Source of the DNA: Ruminococcaceae bacterium D5
GTDB taxonomy: Bacteria > Bacillota > Clostridia > Oscillospirales > Ruminococcaceae
Assembly: GCA_900113995.1 (NCBI GenBank)
Contig: FORK01000015.1
Coordinates: forward strand, 1 to 64,000
Direction of reading: 5' to 3'
DNA length: 64,000 bases
Shown in pieces: positions 26,662-34,355 of the stretch. Within the stretch, counting starts at the first letter, position 1; every line of letters begins with the position of its first letter. A program made the translations under genes and the position numbers. The notes under the pieces are model-generated. The model was not told the DNA's origin. It saw only the letters and a list, made by a program, of their open reading frames with translations, and did not search any database.

Positions 26662-26814
26662 CTACTTGAGTCGGCTTTTGTGAATACAGGTTCTAAGTCC
26701 AACACCATAATTAAACAGCGGGTTGGGATGTGTAATTCCAGAAACAGTAACCGGTACCAATAAGCCTAAACCAATCAAAGATGCAGCTATTGCGATTTTT
26801 GTTATCTTATTCAT
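26662..26814 (-). pseudogene. Small secreted peptide gene truncated by IS end (lactococcin 972-like?)
   Basis: From ATG 26814 (GGAGAT upstream) a 50-residue frame reads a clear signal peptide, MNKITKIAIAASLIGLGLLV with PVTVSG, then ITHPNPLFNYGVG. It then passes into the IS end (LRTCIHK) and stops. The FNYGVG segment resembles the start of mature lactococcin 972-family bacteriocins (GTWNYGVG-type), but only about 13 mature residues remain, so the family call is tentative. The DNA is AT-rich compared with surroundings. Confidence 0.55.
26675..26697 (-). repeat. IS end sequence, identical to 42204-42226
   Basis: The 23 bases from CTTTTGTGAATACAGG to TTCTAAG are repeated exactly, in the opposite orientation, at 42204-42226. 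It lies just upstream of the transposase remnant, where a terminal inverted repeat is expected. Confidence 0.75.
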
Positions 26815-26869
26815 TTTATTTTTATCTCCATAGCCTGTTCTCAGTATTATTTAAATTTGCAAAGTTATT

Positions 26870-27061
26870 TTAATCGTCCAGTACGGAGGAACCACGGCTT
26901 CCGTCCGGCAAGAGATAATAACCATCTTGGATTTCGTTAATTCCGCCGCCGAAGCTCCAGCCGTTGGACTCCACGAAGTTGATAAATTTTTCCCAAAATT
27001 TATCTTCAGTTACTTCTGGAGATACTTCAATACAACCGTTTATTTCAAATTCTTTTCTCAT
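26870..27061 (-). CDS. Small acidic protein of unknown function in AT-rich island
   Basis: The 63-residue protein (EFEINGCIEVSPEVTEDKFW, then FINFVESNGWSFGGGINEI, ending GSSVLDD) is acidic and soluble, without a signal peptide. It has a ribosome-binding site (GGAGGTATAC) before the ATG. I recall similar short proteins beside toxin/immunity-like genes but cannot name the family. It lies between the 141-residue gene and the truncated peptide gene on the same strand. Confidence 0.7.
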   Translation of the reverse strand: MRKEFEINGCIEVSPEVTEDKFWEKFINFVESNGWSFGGGINEIQDGYYLLPDGSRGSSVLDD

Positions 27062-27082
27062 GTATACCTCCGTAAGTTAAAG

Positions 27083-27508
27083 TTATCTTTCTTCCGTTTC
27101 ATATACAATATCACCTGTAAAATACAGCGAAAGCGACATCTGAATTAGATCTTCTTTTTTAGGAAAAGACAGATAACCAATATACTCTACTTGATTAAAT
27201 CCATACATTTCATCTACAATCTCAAAGGAATACTCATCGTACTTATCAATAAAATCTTCCAACGACATTTTCTTTCCTTCAAAAACACCATATTGTCCAA
27301 AGTTACTTAACAGCAAAACACAGGCACAATCCTTATCGACTTTTTCAATTGTGATGTTGCCATTCACCTGTGGATATGGTTCTTTTGTTTTTATATATCC
27401 ATGATTAAACTTTAGACGAACCAACTCATTTTGGCAGGTAATTTTATTCACAACCATATCATGTAGACTATATGGCAGATCCGTCTGTTGCTTAAATCTT
27501 GTTATCAT
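27083..27508 (-). CDS. Hypothetical immunity-like protein in AT-rich island
   Basis: The 141-residue soluble acidic protein opens MITRFKQQTDLPYSLHDMVV and contains GYIKTKEPYPQVNGNI and FSFEIVDEMYGFN-like stretches (as read: YSFEIVDEMYGFNQVEYIGY). It has no signal peptide. Its first codons overlap the end of an upstream truncated frame, an arrangement common for immunity genes behind toxin genes. The function is not established. Base composition is clearly more AT-rich than the flanking thi and cstA regions, suggesting transfer. Confidence 0.7.
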   Translation of the reverse strand: MITRFKQQTDLPYSLHDMVVNKITCQNELVRLKFNHGYIKTKEPYPQVNGNITIEKVDKDCACVLLLSNFGQYGVFEGKKMSLEDFIDKYDEYSFEIVDEMYGFNQVEYIGYLSFPKKEDLIQMSLSLYFTGDIVYETEER

Positions 27509-27605
27509 TTTCTTTCACCAACTTCCGATTTGCCTCTTTACTTACTTTATCATATCTTTCTGCTTCAATCAACGCATGGTGAAATTGACGAAGAGTTGCC
27601 ACCCG
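27492..27605 (-). pseudogene. 3' tail of a lost gene overlapping the immunity-like gene
   Basis: An open frame of 37 codons without a start reads VATLRQFHHALIEAERYD, then KVSKEANRKLVKENDNKI, and stops 17 bases inside the next gene. Composition is AT-rich like the island and unlike the GC-rich DNA beyond 27606, where the frame is interrupted by a stop. It looks like the C-terminus of a larger protein, possibly a toxin, cut by the island boundary. Confidence 0.5.
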
Positions 27606-27643
27606 TCAGCCCAAATGTGAAAAGGGAGGGGCGAAGAGAAAGC

Positions 27644-27672
27644 TTGACATCGCTGCCGCCTCGTGCTACACT
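27644..27672 (+). promoter_or_regulatory. Sigma-A promoter of the thiamine operon
   Basis: Consensus TTGACA (27644-27649), 17-base spacer, TACACT (27667-27672), just before the riboswitch. Confidence 0.88.
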
Positions 27673-27677
27673 TTATC

Positions 27678-27767
27678 ACTGCAAGGGAGCTCTCGCAGGA
27701 GGGCTGAGAGGAGGGGCATACCCCTCGACCTTACCTGATTTGGATAATGCCAACGTAGGGATGCAGT
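27678..27767 (+). promoter_or_regulatory. TPP riboswitch (THI element)
   Basis: The aptamer has all the hallmark blocks: ACTGCA paired with TGCAGT at the ends, AGGGAGC, GGGCTGAGAGGA, the variable GGGGCATACCCC hairpin, GACCTTACCTGAT, GGATAATGCCAACG and TAGGGATGC. TPP binding should reduce expression of the thi operon. Confidence 0.96.
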
Positions 27768-27819
27768 CGGTTGACGAAGATTTTTGGCGGAACCTTCCGC
27801 AAAAGGACTCATACAACAA

Positions 27820-27856
27820 ACAGGGTATCCCGCATGGGATGCCCTGTTTTCTGTTT
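27820..27856 (+). terminator. Terminator of the TPP riboswitch
   Basis: ACAGGGTATCCC (27820-27831) pairs with GGGATGCCCTGT (27836-27847, one G-T pair), followed by TTTCTGTTTT. It is the likely expression platform ahead of thiD. Confidence 0.85.
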
Positions 27857-27886
27857 TCCGAAAACGGCGGCGAAAGGAGTTTTTGT

Positions 27887-28675
27887 ATGAAAAAGGTATT
27901 GACCATCGCAGGTTCCGATTGCTCGGGCGGCGCGGGAATTCAGGCCGACCTCAAGACGATGACTGCCCACGGAGTCTACGGGATGAGCGCCATCACCGCC
28001 CTGACCGCCCAGAACACTACCGGGGTCTATGGGGTATTCGAGGCGCCGCCCGAGTTCGTGGGACAGCAGCTCGACTGCATCTTTCAGGACATCCGGCCCG
28101 ACTCGGTCAAAATCGGAATGGTTTCCAATGCATCCATCATCGAGGTAATCGTGCAGAAGCTCAAGGATTACCGCGCCGAGCGGATCGTCGTTGATCCGGT
28201 GATGGTTGCCACCAGCGGCAGCCGCCTGATGGCCGACGCCGCCGTAACGACGCTGCGTGACCGGCTGCTTCCGATCGCAGCGGTCATCACCCCCAATATC
28301 CCGGAGGCCGAATGCCTCTGCGGCTTTGTGATCGAGTCCGCCGACGACATGCTGCGGGCCGCAAAGAACATCGCCAGACTGCTGCCCGGGGCCGTTCTCA
28401 TCAAAGGCGGACATCTCACCGACACCGCCGACGACCTGCTCTACTGCGACGGACAGGCCCACTGGTACCACGCTCCGCGGGTCGAAAATCCCAACACCCA
28501 CGGCACCGGCTGCACCCTTTCGTCAGCCATCGCCTGCGAGCTGGCCTTTGGGCATCCGCTGCCCGAGGCGGTCGGCCGCGCCAAGGAATATATCACAGGA
28601 GCGCTATCCGCCGGACTTGATCTCGGCAAGGGGAGCGGTCCGCTCAACCACTGCTTCGCCATCGGGGAGGAATAG
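27887..28675 (+). CDS. thiD: Hydroxymethylpyrimidine (phosphate) kinase ThiD
   Basis: The 262-residue cytoplasmic kinase phosphorylates HMP and HMP-P. It has LTIAGSDCSGGAGIQADLKT at residues 4-23, DPVMVATSG near 103-111, and the anion-hole motif NTHGTGCTLSSA near 203-214. Length is normal. ATG follows AAAGGAG. It is the first gene under the TPP riboswitch. HMP made or imported through thiW/ABC genes downstream would feed it. Confidence 0.95.
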   Translation: MKKVLTIAGSDCSGGAGIQADLKTMTAHGVYGMSAITALTAQNTTGVYGVFEAPPEFVGQQLDCIFQDIRPDSVKIGMVSNASIIEVIVQKLKDYRAERIVVDPVMVATSGSRLMADAAVTTLRDRLLPIAAVITPNIPEAECLCGFVIESADDMLRAAKNIARLLPGAVLIKGGHLTDTADDLLYCDGQAHWYHAPRVENPNTHGTGCTLSSAIACELAFGHPLPEAVGRAKEYITGALSAGLDLGKGSGPLNHCFAIGEE

Positions 28676-28679
28676 GCAA

Positions 28680-28970
28680 ATGAACGCAAGCATCGCCATT
28701 CAGGTATTGCCCAAGGCCGCCACCAACGAAGAGACGGTTTCCGCTGTCGATGAGGTCATCGGCTACATCAAATCGTTCGGGCTGCACACCGTCGTCGGAC
28801 CGTTCGAGACGACGGTCGAGGGGGATTACGACACCCTCATGGAAATCGTCAGGGGCTGCTCCCTGCGCTGCGTTGAGGCGGGCGCTCCGGGTGTGATGAC
28901 CTATGTCAAGATCAACTACAACCCTGCTGGGGTCCTCACCATTGAGGAAAAAACCGCCAAGCACAACTGA
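28680..28970 (+). CDS. Thiamine-binding protein, MTH1187/YkoF-like
   Basis: The 96-residue ferredoxin-like protein has VDEVIGYIKSFGLHTVVGPF near residues 22-41 and TTVEGDYDTLMEI, the pattern of the MTH1187/YqgV thiamine-binding family related to YkoF. It likely binds thiamine or its HMP moiety in the cytoplasm. It lies 4 bases after thiD and before thiW. Confidence 0.85.
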   Translation: MNASIAIQVLPKAATNEETVSAVDEVIGYIKSFGLHTVVGPFETTVEGDYDTLMEIVRGCSLRCVEAGAPGVMTYVKINYNPAGVLTIEEKTAKHN

Positions 28971-28992
28971 TTTCGGAAAGAAGGATCTTTTG

Positions 28993-29511
28993 ATGAACTC
29001 TCGGCAAATCCGTAAAATGGTGCTGACCGCCATGTTCGCCTGCCTGAGCTTTGTGCTCTGCACCTTTGTCTATTTCCCTGCAATGGCCCCGTTTCAGCAC
29101 TTTGTCAACGTGATCGCCGCTGTCTTTATCGGCCCATGGTATGGGATGCTCGCCGCCTTCCTCTGCGGGGTTCTGCGGATGATGAGCGGACGCACCATCA
29201 TGTCGGTGCTCGGCGCGATCTTCGGTGCCCTGCTCGCCGGGCTCTTCTACCGCAGGACGCATCGCTTTTGGAGCCTCATCCTCGGCGAGCTGATCGGTAC
29301 CGGCATCATCAGCGCCATTCTCTGCTACTACCCGATGAAATATATCTACGGCATGGACCTTCAGTCCCCGTTCTACTACATCCCCTTTTTCGCCCCCGCC
29401 TCCTTTGTCGGGTCCTGCCTGGGCGTCGCGGTGCTGCTGATGCTGCGCCGCTCCGGGGTGATGAAGCGGATGCTTTCCATGCTCGGAGAAGAGGAGGAGC
29501 CGCGCCAGTGA
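28993..29511 (+). CDS. thiW: ThiW-type ECF S component (thiamine precursor uptake)
   Basis: The 172-residue protein has about five membrane helices and the ThiW pattern FPAMAPFQHFVNVIAAVFIG near residues 27-46, then GPWYGMLAAFLCGVLRMM. ThiW is the S component proposed to import the thiazole precursor (HET) with the shared ECF module. It overlaps thiM by 4 bases (GTGA), supporting a role in supplying ThiM. Confidence 0.9.
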   Translation: MNSRQIRKMVLTAMFACLSFVLCTFVYFPAMAPFQHFVNVIAAVFIGPWYGMLAAFLCGVLRMMSGRTIMSVLGAIFGALLAGLFYRRTHRFWSLILGELIGTGIISAILCYYPMKYIYGMDLQSPFYYIPFFAPASFVGSCLGVAVLLMLRRSGVMKRMLSMLGEEEEPRQ

Positions 29512-30353
29512 AGCATTCAGTTCTTCGCGAGTCCGCGGCGGCGGCCCTTCGGCGGACTCGGGCTGCCAACCCGCTCGTCCACACTATCACCAATTTCGTC
29601 ACCGTCAATGACTGTGCCAACATCATCCTTGCGGCGGGAGGATCCCCCACAATGGCCCATGATCCCCGCGAGGTCGAGGAAATCGCCGCCGTCTCGCAGG
29701 CGGTTGTGCTCAACATGGGAGCGATTGAGGATCTCGACGCGATGATTCTGGCCGGGCAGGAAGCCGGCCGGCGGGGGATTCCCGTCGTGCTCGACCCGGT
29801 TGCGGCGGGGGCTTCCCGCCTGCGCCGGGAGAGCTGCTCCAGGCTGCTCAAGCGGGTTCCGCTTGCCATCGTGCGGGGCAACGCCTCTGAAATCAAGGCG
29901 CTCGCCGTCGGCTCCTCCTCCACCCGGGGGGTTGATGTGGGCGGCGCCGATATCATTACCGAGGAGACACTGCCCGCCGCTGTACAGATGGCGCAGGACC
30001 TCAGCCGCCGTCTCAACGCCGTCGTCGCCATCTCAGGGGTTATCGACGTGGTGGCGCTCGACGGCCGCGCGGTCTGGCTGCGCAACGGATGCGCCGAAAT
30101 GAGTCGGATCACCGGCAGCGGCTGTATGCTCACCGCCCTGCTCGGCGCGGTTGCCGGCGCGAACCGCGGGTGCCCCTTTGAATCGACAGTCGCCGCCGTC
30201 GGAATGATGGGCCTTGCGGGCGAACTCGCTCAGAAAAGGATGAGGGAGCTTGGCGGCGGGACCGCCACCTTTCGCACCTGCCTGATCGACGCGGTCAGCC
30301 TGATGACCCCCGACCAGCTCAAAGGAGGATTGCAAATTGAAGGTAACGAATGA
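29508..30353 (+). CDS. thiM: Hydroxyethylthiazole kinase ThiM
   Basis: The 281-residue kinase has NPLVHTITNFVTVNDCAN at residues 21-38, VLDPVAAGAS near 100, IVRGNASEI near 119 and the GSGCMLTAL anion-hole motif near 204. It phosphorylates thiazole for coupling to HMP-PP by ThiE. GTG start overlaps the thiW stop and has GAGGAGG upstream. Its 3' end overlaps the thiE start by 17 bases. Confidence 0.94.
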   Translation: MKHSVLRESAAAALRRTRAANPLVHTITNFVTVNDCANIILAAGGSPTMAHDPREVEEIAAVSQAVVLNMGAIEDLDAMILAGQEAGRRGIPVVLDPVAAGASRLRRESCSRLLKRVPLAIVRGNASEIKALAVGSSSTRGVDVGGADIITEETLPAAVQMAQDLSRRLNAVVAISGVIDVVALDGRAVWLRNGCAEMSRITGSGCMLTALLGAVAGANRGCPFESTVAAVGMMGLAGELAQKRMRELGGGTATFRTCLIDAVSLMTPDQLKGGLQIEGNE

Positions 30354-30987
30354 ATCGATGCGGCTCTATGCCATCACCGACCGCAGCTGGCTCAACGGCC
30401 GTCCCTTTGTCCCGGAGGTGGAGCGGGTGCTCGCCGCCGGAGCAACCTTTTTGCAGCTTCGCGAAAAGGAGCTTGACCAGGCTTCCTTTCTCGCGGAGGC
30501 AAAGGAACTCAAGGCCCTCGCCGCCCGCTACCGCGTCCCCTTCGTCGTCAACGACAGTGTGGAGATCGCGGTGCAGATCGGCGCCGACGGCGTGCATGTC
30601 GGCCAGTCGGACATCAGGGGACGCGACCTGCGCTCCCTGCTGGGGCCGGAAAAAATCCTCGGCGTCTCGGCCAACACAGTGGAAACGGCGGTGCGCGCCG
30701 AGGAAAGCGGCGCCGACTACATCGGAGTGGGCGCGGTGTTCGGCACTACCACCAAAAAGGATGCTCAGAACATCACGGTGCAGCAGCTGCTGGAAATCCG
30801 CCGCGCCGTTTCGATTCCAATCGTCGCCATCGGCGGAATCAGCGCCGCGAACATCGGAAAGCTCGCGGGCAGCGGCATCGACGGGGTGTCGGTCATCTCG
30901 GCGATTTTTGCTGCGCCCGATCCCGCCGCTGCGGCCCGGGAGCTGCGCGCCCTTTCGGAGAAGCTGTTCGGAGGGAAGGCCGGATGA
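30337..30987 (+). CDS. thiE: Thiamine-phosphate synthase ThiE
   Basis: The 216-residue TIM-barrel enzyme joins HMP-PP and thiazole phosphate. Visible motifs: LYAITDRSWL near 10, GATFLQLREKE near 35-45, PFVVNDSVEIA near 69, GADGVHVGQSD near 83-93, GADYIGVGAVFGTTTK near 125-140 and IVAIGGISAANI near 162-173. The TTG start is supported by AAAGGAGGA 6 bases away. It overlaps thiM and the next gene (4 bases). Confidence 0.94.
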   Translation: MKVTNESMRLYAITDRSWLNGRPFVPEVERVLAAGATFLQLREKELDQASFLAEAKELKALAARYRVPFVVNDSVEIAVQIGADGVHVGQSDIRGRDLRSLLGPEKILGVSANTVETAVRAEESGADYIGVGAVFGTTTKKDAQNITVQQLLEIRRAVSIPIVAIGGISAANIGKLAGSGIDGVSVISAIFAAPDPAAAARELRALSEKLFGGKAG

Positions 30988-31664
30988 GCAAGCCCTATGC
31001 CATCTTTGACATGGACGGAACCCTTGTCGATTCGATGCCCTACTGGAAGAACCTCGGCCGCGATTACCTGATCTCCAAGGGAGTCGGGATGCCGGACGAC
31101 CTTCGAAGCCGCCTGCTCAAAATGACGATGCTCGAAACGGGGGCGTATTTCGGCTCTCTCGGCGTCAGAGGCGGTCCGGAGCAGATTGTCGGCGAGATCA
31201 ACGAACTGATGCATCAAAACTACCGCACCGTTGTCGGCCCGCGCGACGGAGTCGGGGAATATCTTGAGGCGCTGCGGGAACGCGGGGTCAAAATGTGCGT
31301 CGCCACCATGACCAACGCCGGGCTGGCCTCCACCTGTCTGGAACGTCTCGGCCTGATGCGTTATTTTGACTTTATTGCGAGCTGCGAGGATACCGGCATC
31401 GGCAAAAGCTCGCCGCATATCTACCAGCTTGCCGCCGGGCGGATGGGGGCGCGGCAGCCAGAGGAGGTCGCCGTCCTTGAAGACGCGCCCTATGCCGCCC
31501 GCACCGCGCGGGATGCGGGCTTCTACGCCGTCGGGGTCTACGACCCCTTCTCGGAGCAAAAGCAGGAGGAGCTTCGCAGCATCGTGGCGGAATATATCGC
31601 CGACTACCGCGAAGCCGCCGCCGCACTGCGGCGGGATGCCTTCCAGAGAAAGGAGAAGCTGTAA
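30984..31664 (+). CDS. HAD-superfamily phosphatase in thiamine operon
   Basis: The 226-residue protein has HAD motif I FDMDGTLVDS at residues 8-17, motif II region CVATMTN near 107, a lysine-containing GIGKSSPHIY near 140 and motif IV VLEDAPYAARTA near 164, with a helical cap. It is beta-phosphoglucomutase-like. Tight overlap with thiE (4 bases) and tenA (1 base) suggests a pathway role such as dephosphorylating a thiamine or HMP phosphate, which is inference. Confidence 0.85.
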   Translation: MSKPYAIFDMDGTLVDSMPYWKNLGRDYLISKGVGMPDDLRSRLLKMTMLETGAYFGSLGVRGGPEQIVGEINELMHQNYRTVVGPRDGVGEYLEALRERGVKMCVATMTNAGLASTCLERLGLMRYFDFIASCEDTGIGKSSPHIYQLAAGRMGARQPEEVAVLEDAPYAARTARDAGFYAVGVYDPFSEQKQEELRSIVAEYIADYREAAAALRRDAFQRKEKL

Positions 31665-32323
31665 TGCGCTTTACCGAACGTCTCCGCCGAGCCGCCGAGC
31701 CCATCTGGCAGGGCTATTTTACCCATCCCTTTGTCACCGGCATCGGTGACGGCAGCCTGTCTGTGGAGAAGTTCCGCTTTTTTCTTCTTCAGGACTATCT
31801 CTACCTCTATGACTACGCCAAGGTCTTCGCCCTTGGGCTGCTGAAATCCGGCATTCCCGAAGAAATGCGTTTTTTCTCCGCCAATGTTGACGCCGTTCTG
31901 AACGGCGAGATGAACACCCACCGGGCCTACATGAAGCGGTTGGGAATCTCCGACGGGCAAGCCGAAGCGGTCAGAATGTCACTGGCCAACCGCGCCTATA
32001 CCAACTATATGCTTTCGGTGGGCTATTCCGGTGGGGTGCCAGAGGTGCTCGCGGCCATCCTCGCCTGCTCCTGGAGCTACGCGGAAATCGGCGAACGGCT
32101 CGCCGCCGTGCCGGGCGCTGCGGAGCATCCCTTCTACGGGGAATGGATCACAGGCTACGCCGGTGAGGAATACCAGGCGACCAACCGGGCGCTGATCGGT
32201 CGGATGGATACCGCTGCGGCGGGCCTTGCTCCCGCGCGGCTCGATGCGCTCGAACAGGTTTTCCTCGATTGCAGCCGTTTTGAGGGGCAGTTCTGGCAGA
32301 TGTCGTGGGAGATGGCCGAATGA
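31664..32323 (+). CDS. tenA: Aminopyrimidine aminohydrolase / thiaminase II TenA
   Basis: The 219-residue all-helical protein has FLLQDYLYLYDYAKVFALGL near 36-55, ILACSWSYAEIG near 130-141 with the catalytic cysteine of TenA, and the C-terminal glutamate in FEGQFWQMSWEM. TenA hydrolyses degraded thiamine products to recover HMP, which fits a salvage operon. It ends overlapping the ABC ATPase start (ATGA). Confidence 0.93.
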   Translation: MRFTERLRRAAEPIWQGYFTHPFVTGIGDGSLSVEKFRFFLLQDYLYLYDYAKVFALGLLKSGIPEEMRFFSANVDAVLNGEMNTHRAYMKRLGISDGQAEAVRMSLANRAYTNYMLSVGYSGGVPEVLAAILACSWSYAEIGERLAAVPGAAEHPFYGEWITGYAGEEYQATNRALIGRMDTAAAGLAPARLDALEQVFLDCSRFEGQFWQMSWEMAE

Positions 32324-33081
32324 TGCTTGAGCTTCGCGGCGTCACCTACCGCTACCCCTCGGAGGACTTTGATACCTTGCAAAATCTTTCCTTTTCGGTG
32401 GAGGAAGGCGAGTTCGTCTCGATCATCGGCGTGAGCGGCTGCGGGAAAAGCACCATCTTCCGGCTGATCAACCGGCTGCTCTCCCCCGGCGCGGGAGAAA
32501 TCCTCGTCGGCGGGCATCCGGTGGAACGGCAGAAGCAATACTGCGGCTATATGCCGCAGCGCGACCTGCTCTTCCCCTGGCGCACCGTCGGGGAAAATCT
32601 GCGGCTTCCTCTGGAAATTCGCGGCGGGCTTTCACGATCCGAAATGCGCGCACAGGTCGAGGGGATGCTCGCGGAGGTCGGCCTGCCCGGATGCGCCGGA
32701 AAGTATCCCGGCGAGCTTTCGGGCGGGATGCGCCAGCGCGCCGCTTTCGGCCGCACCGCGCTGACCGGCTCAAAGCTTCTGCTGCTCGACGAGCCTTTCT
32801 CCGCCCTCGACTTTCTCACCCGCGTCTCGATGCAGGAGTGGCTGCTCGGCCAGTGGCAGCGTCACCGTCAGACGGTGCTTTTCATCACCCATGATGTCGA
32901 GGAGGCGATCTTCCTCTCGGGCAGAATTCTGGTTGTCGATTCCACCCCGATCCGGCAGCTCACCGAGGTCCCGGTCCCGCTGCCCTATCCGCGGGAACGC
33001 ACGATGCTTTCCCGTCCCGGGGTCGTCGCATTGCGCGAGCGGCTGCTCGATTCCCTCAGAAAGCAGGTGAAGGAAGGATGA
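32320..33081 (+). CDS. ABC transporter ATPase for thiamine precursor (ThiZ-like)
   Basis: The 253-residue ATPase has Walker A GVSGCGKST near residues 38-46, a Q-loop in YMPQRDLLFPWRTV, signature LSGGMRQRAAFGRT near 134-147, Walker B LLLLDEPFSALD and H-loop FITHDVEEA. It belongs to the nitrate/sulfonate/taurine-type group that includes ThiZ. The neighbouring permease and a THI5-like binding protein complete the importer. Confidence 0.93.
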   Translation: MMLELRGVTYRYPSEDFDTLQNLSFSVEEGEFVSIIGVSGCGKSTIFRLINRLLSPGAGEILVGGHPVERQKQYCGYMPQRDLLFPWRTVGENLRLPLEIRGGLSRSEMRAQVEGMLAEVGLPGCAGKYPGELSGGMRQRAAFGRTALTGSKLLLLDEPFSALDFLTRVSMQEWLLGQWQRHRQTVLFITHDVEEAIFLSGRILVVDSTPIRQLTEVPVPLPYPRERTMLSRPGVVALRERLLDSLRKQVKEG

Positions 33082-33839
33082 AGCAGCATATTTCAAACCG
33101 GGGCAGCCTCCCTGCGCTGATTCTTGTGGCGCTGCTGCTGATCGGCTGGCAGGCGGCGGCCATGAAGGTCAATGCCGCCTATATCATCCCCTCCCCCACC
33201 CAGATTCTCACCCGGCTCTGGGAGCTGCGCGTACCGCTCTTTACGGTACATCTTCCAGCTACCATGCTGGTGACCGCCGTGGGGCTTCTGATCTCGCTTC
33301 TGCTGGGCTTGACCCTCGCGGTGGTGATGGACGCCTTTCCGCTGGCTCGAAAATCTCTTTATCCGATCATCATCGCCTCTCAGACCATCCCCACCACCGC
33401 CATCGCGCCTCTGTTCGTGCTTTGGTTCGGCTATGGCATCTGGAGCAAGGTCCTGGTCACTGTGCTGATCACCTTCTTCCCCATTGTGATCACCGTTTAC
33501 GACGGCTTCCAGTCGGCCAAAACCGAGATGGAGGAGCTTCTCTGCACCTATGGCGCGACCCGCATCCAGATCTTCTGCAAGCTGAAAATTCCCACCGCCC
33601 TTCCCTATTTCTTTTCCGCTATCAAGATGGCAATCCCGATGAGTATCATCGGCGCGGCCATCGGCGAGTGGCTCGGCGCTCAAAGCGGTCTTGGCTACTT
33701 CTCCCGCCGGATGATGACCCAGCTCGACGGCGCCGGAGTCTTTGCACCCATTGTTCTGCTCTCGGCGGTGGCGATGCTGCTCGCCGCAGTGGCCGCGCTG
33801 GTGGAACGAGCGGTGATCCGCTGGCGTGGGGAACTGTAA
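33078..33839 (+). CDS. ABC transporter permease for thiamine precursor (ThiX-like)
   Basis: The 253-residue membrane protein has six predicted helices and a cytoplasmic EAA-like loop (EELLCTYGATRIQIFCKLKI near 152-171), typical of the SsuC/TauC/ThiX group. It overlaps the ATPase gene by 4 bases. Its last 62 codons are copied again downstream (33898-34093). Confidence 0.92.
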   Translation: MKQHISNRGSLPALILVALLLIGWQAAAMKVNAAYIIPSPTQILTRLWELRVPLFTVHLPATMLVTAVGLLISLLLGLTLAVVMDAFPLARKSLYPIIIASQTIPTTAIAPLFVLWFGYGIWSKVLVTVLITFFPIVITVYDGFQSAKTEMEELLCTYGATRIQIFCKLKIPTALPYFFSAIKMAIPMSIIGAAIGEWLGAQSGLGYFSRRMMTQLDGAGVFAPIVLLSAVAMLLAAVAALVERAVIRWRGEL

Positions 33840-34147
33840 AACGCCTCGAATCGGAAAAATTCGACCGAAATATACGAAATGTTGATTTTATTTCGATAAA
33901 ATCCGGCGCGGTCATCGGCGAGTGGCTCGGCGCTCAAAGCGGTCTTGGCTGCTTCTCCCGCCGGATGATGACCCAGCTCGACGGCGCCGGAGTCTTTGCA
34001 CCCACTGTTCTGCTCTCGGCGGTGGCGATGCTGCTCGCCGCAGTGGCCGCGCTGGTGGAACGAGCGGTGATCCGCTGGCGCGGGGAACTGTAAAACGCCT
34101 CGAATCGGAAAAATTCGACCGAAATATACGAAATGTTGATTTTATTT
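33644..34147 (+). repeat. 254-bp tandem duplication of the permease 3' end
   Basis: The end of the permease gene plus about 55 bases of trailer (33644-33893) recurs at a constant offset of 254 bases (33898-34147). I count only four base differences over the compared stretch, so the duplication is recent. Confidence 0.92.
33898..34093 (+). pseudogene. Duplicated permease C-terminal fragment
   Basis: The second copy reads GEWLGAQSGLGCFSRRMMTQ through the permease C-terminus to VIRWRGEL and stop, but has no start codon or ribosome-binding site. The trailer hairpin (TCGAAT with ATTCGA) is duplicated too. From 34094 to 34355 I see no gene; a promoter for the binding protein may lie in the AT-rich stretch 34300-34345. 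Confidence 0.88.
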
Positions 34148-34355
34148 TTCCGAAGCAACGGTTTCGATCGGTGTCAAAGTCTTTGCCGGCGCCGTTTCGC
34201 ATGCAGCTCCGTCCGCTCCTCCTTCCCAGCGGGATTGTGTAAACCATCACTGCCGGTCCGCTCAGATCTCTGGTTCGGTTCACAGCGCGCTTTATGAAGT
34301 TTACATCTCGACAAATTTATACCAAATATTCCAAATTGAAAATAGGAGATTTCAC

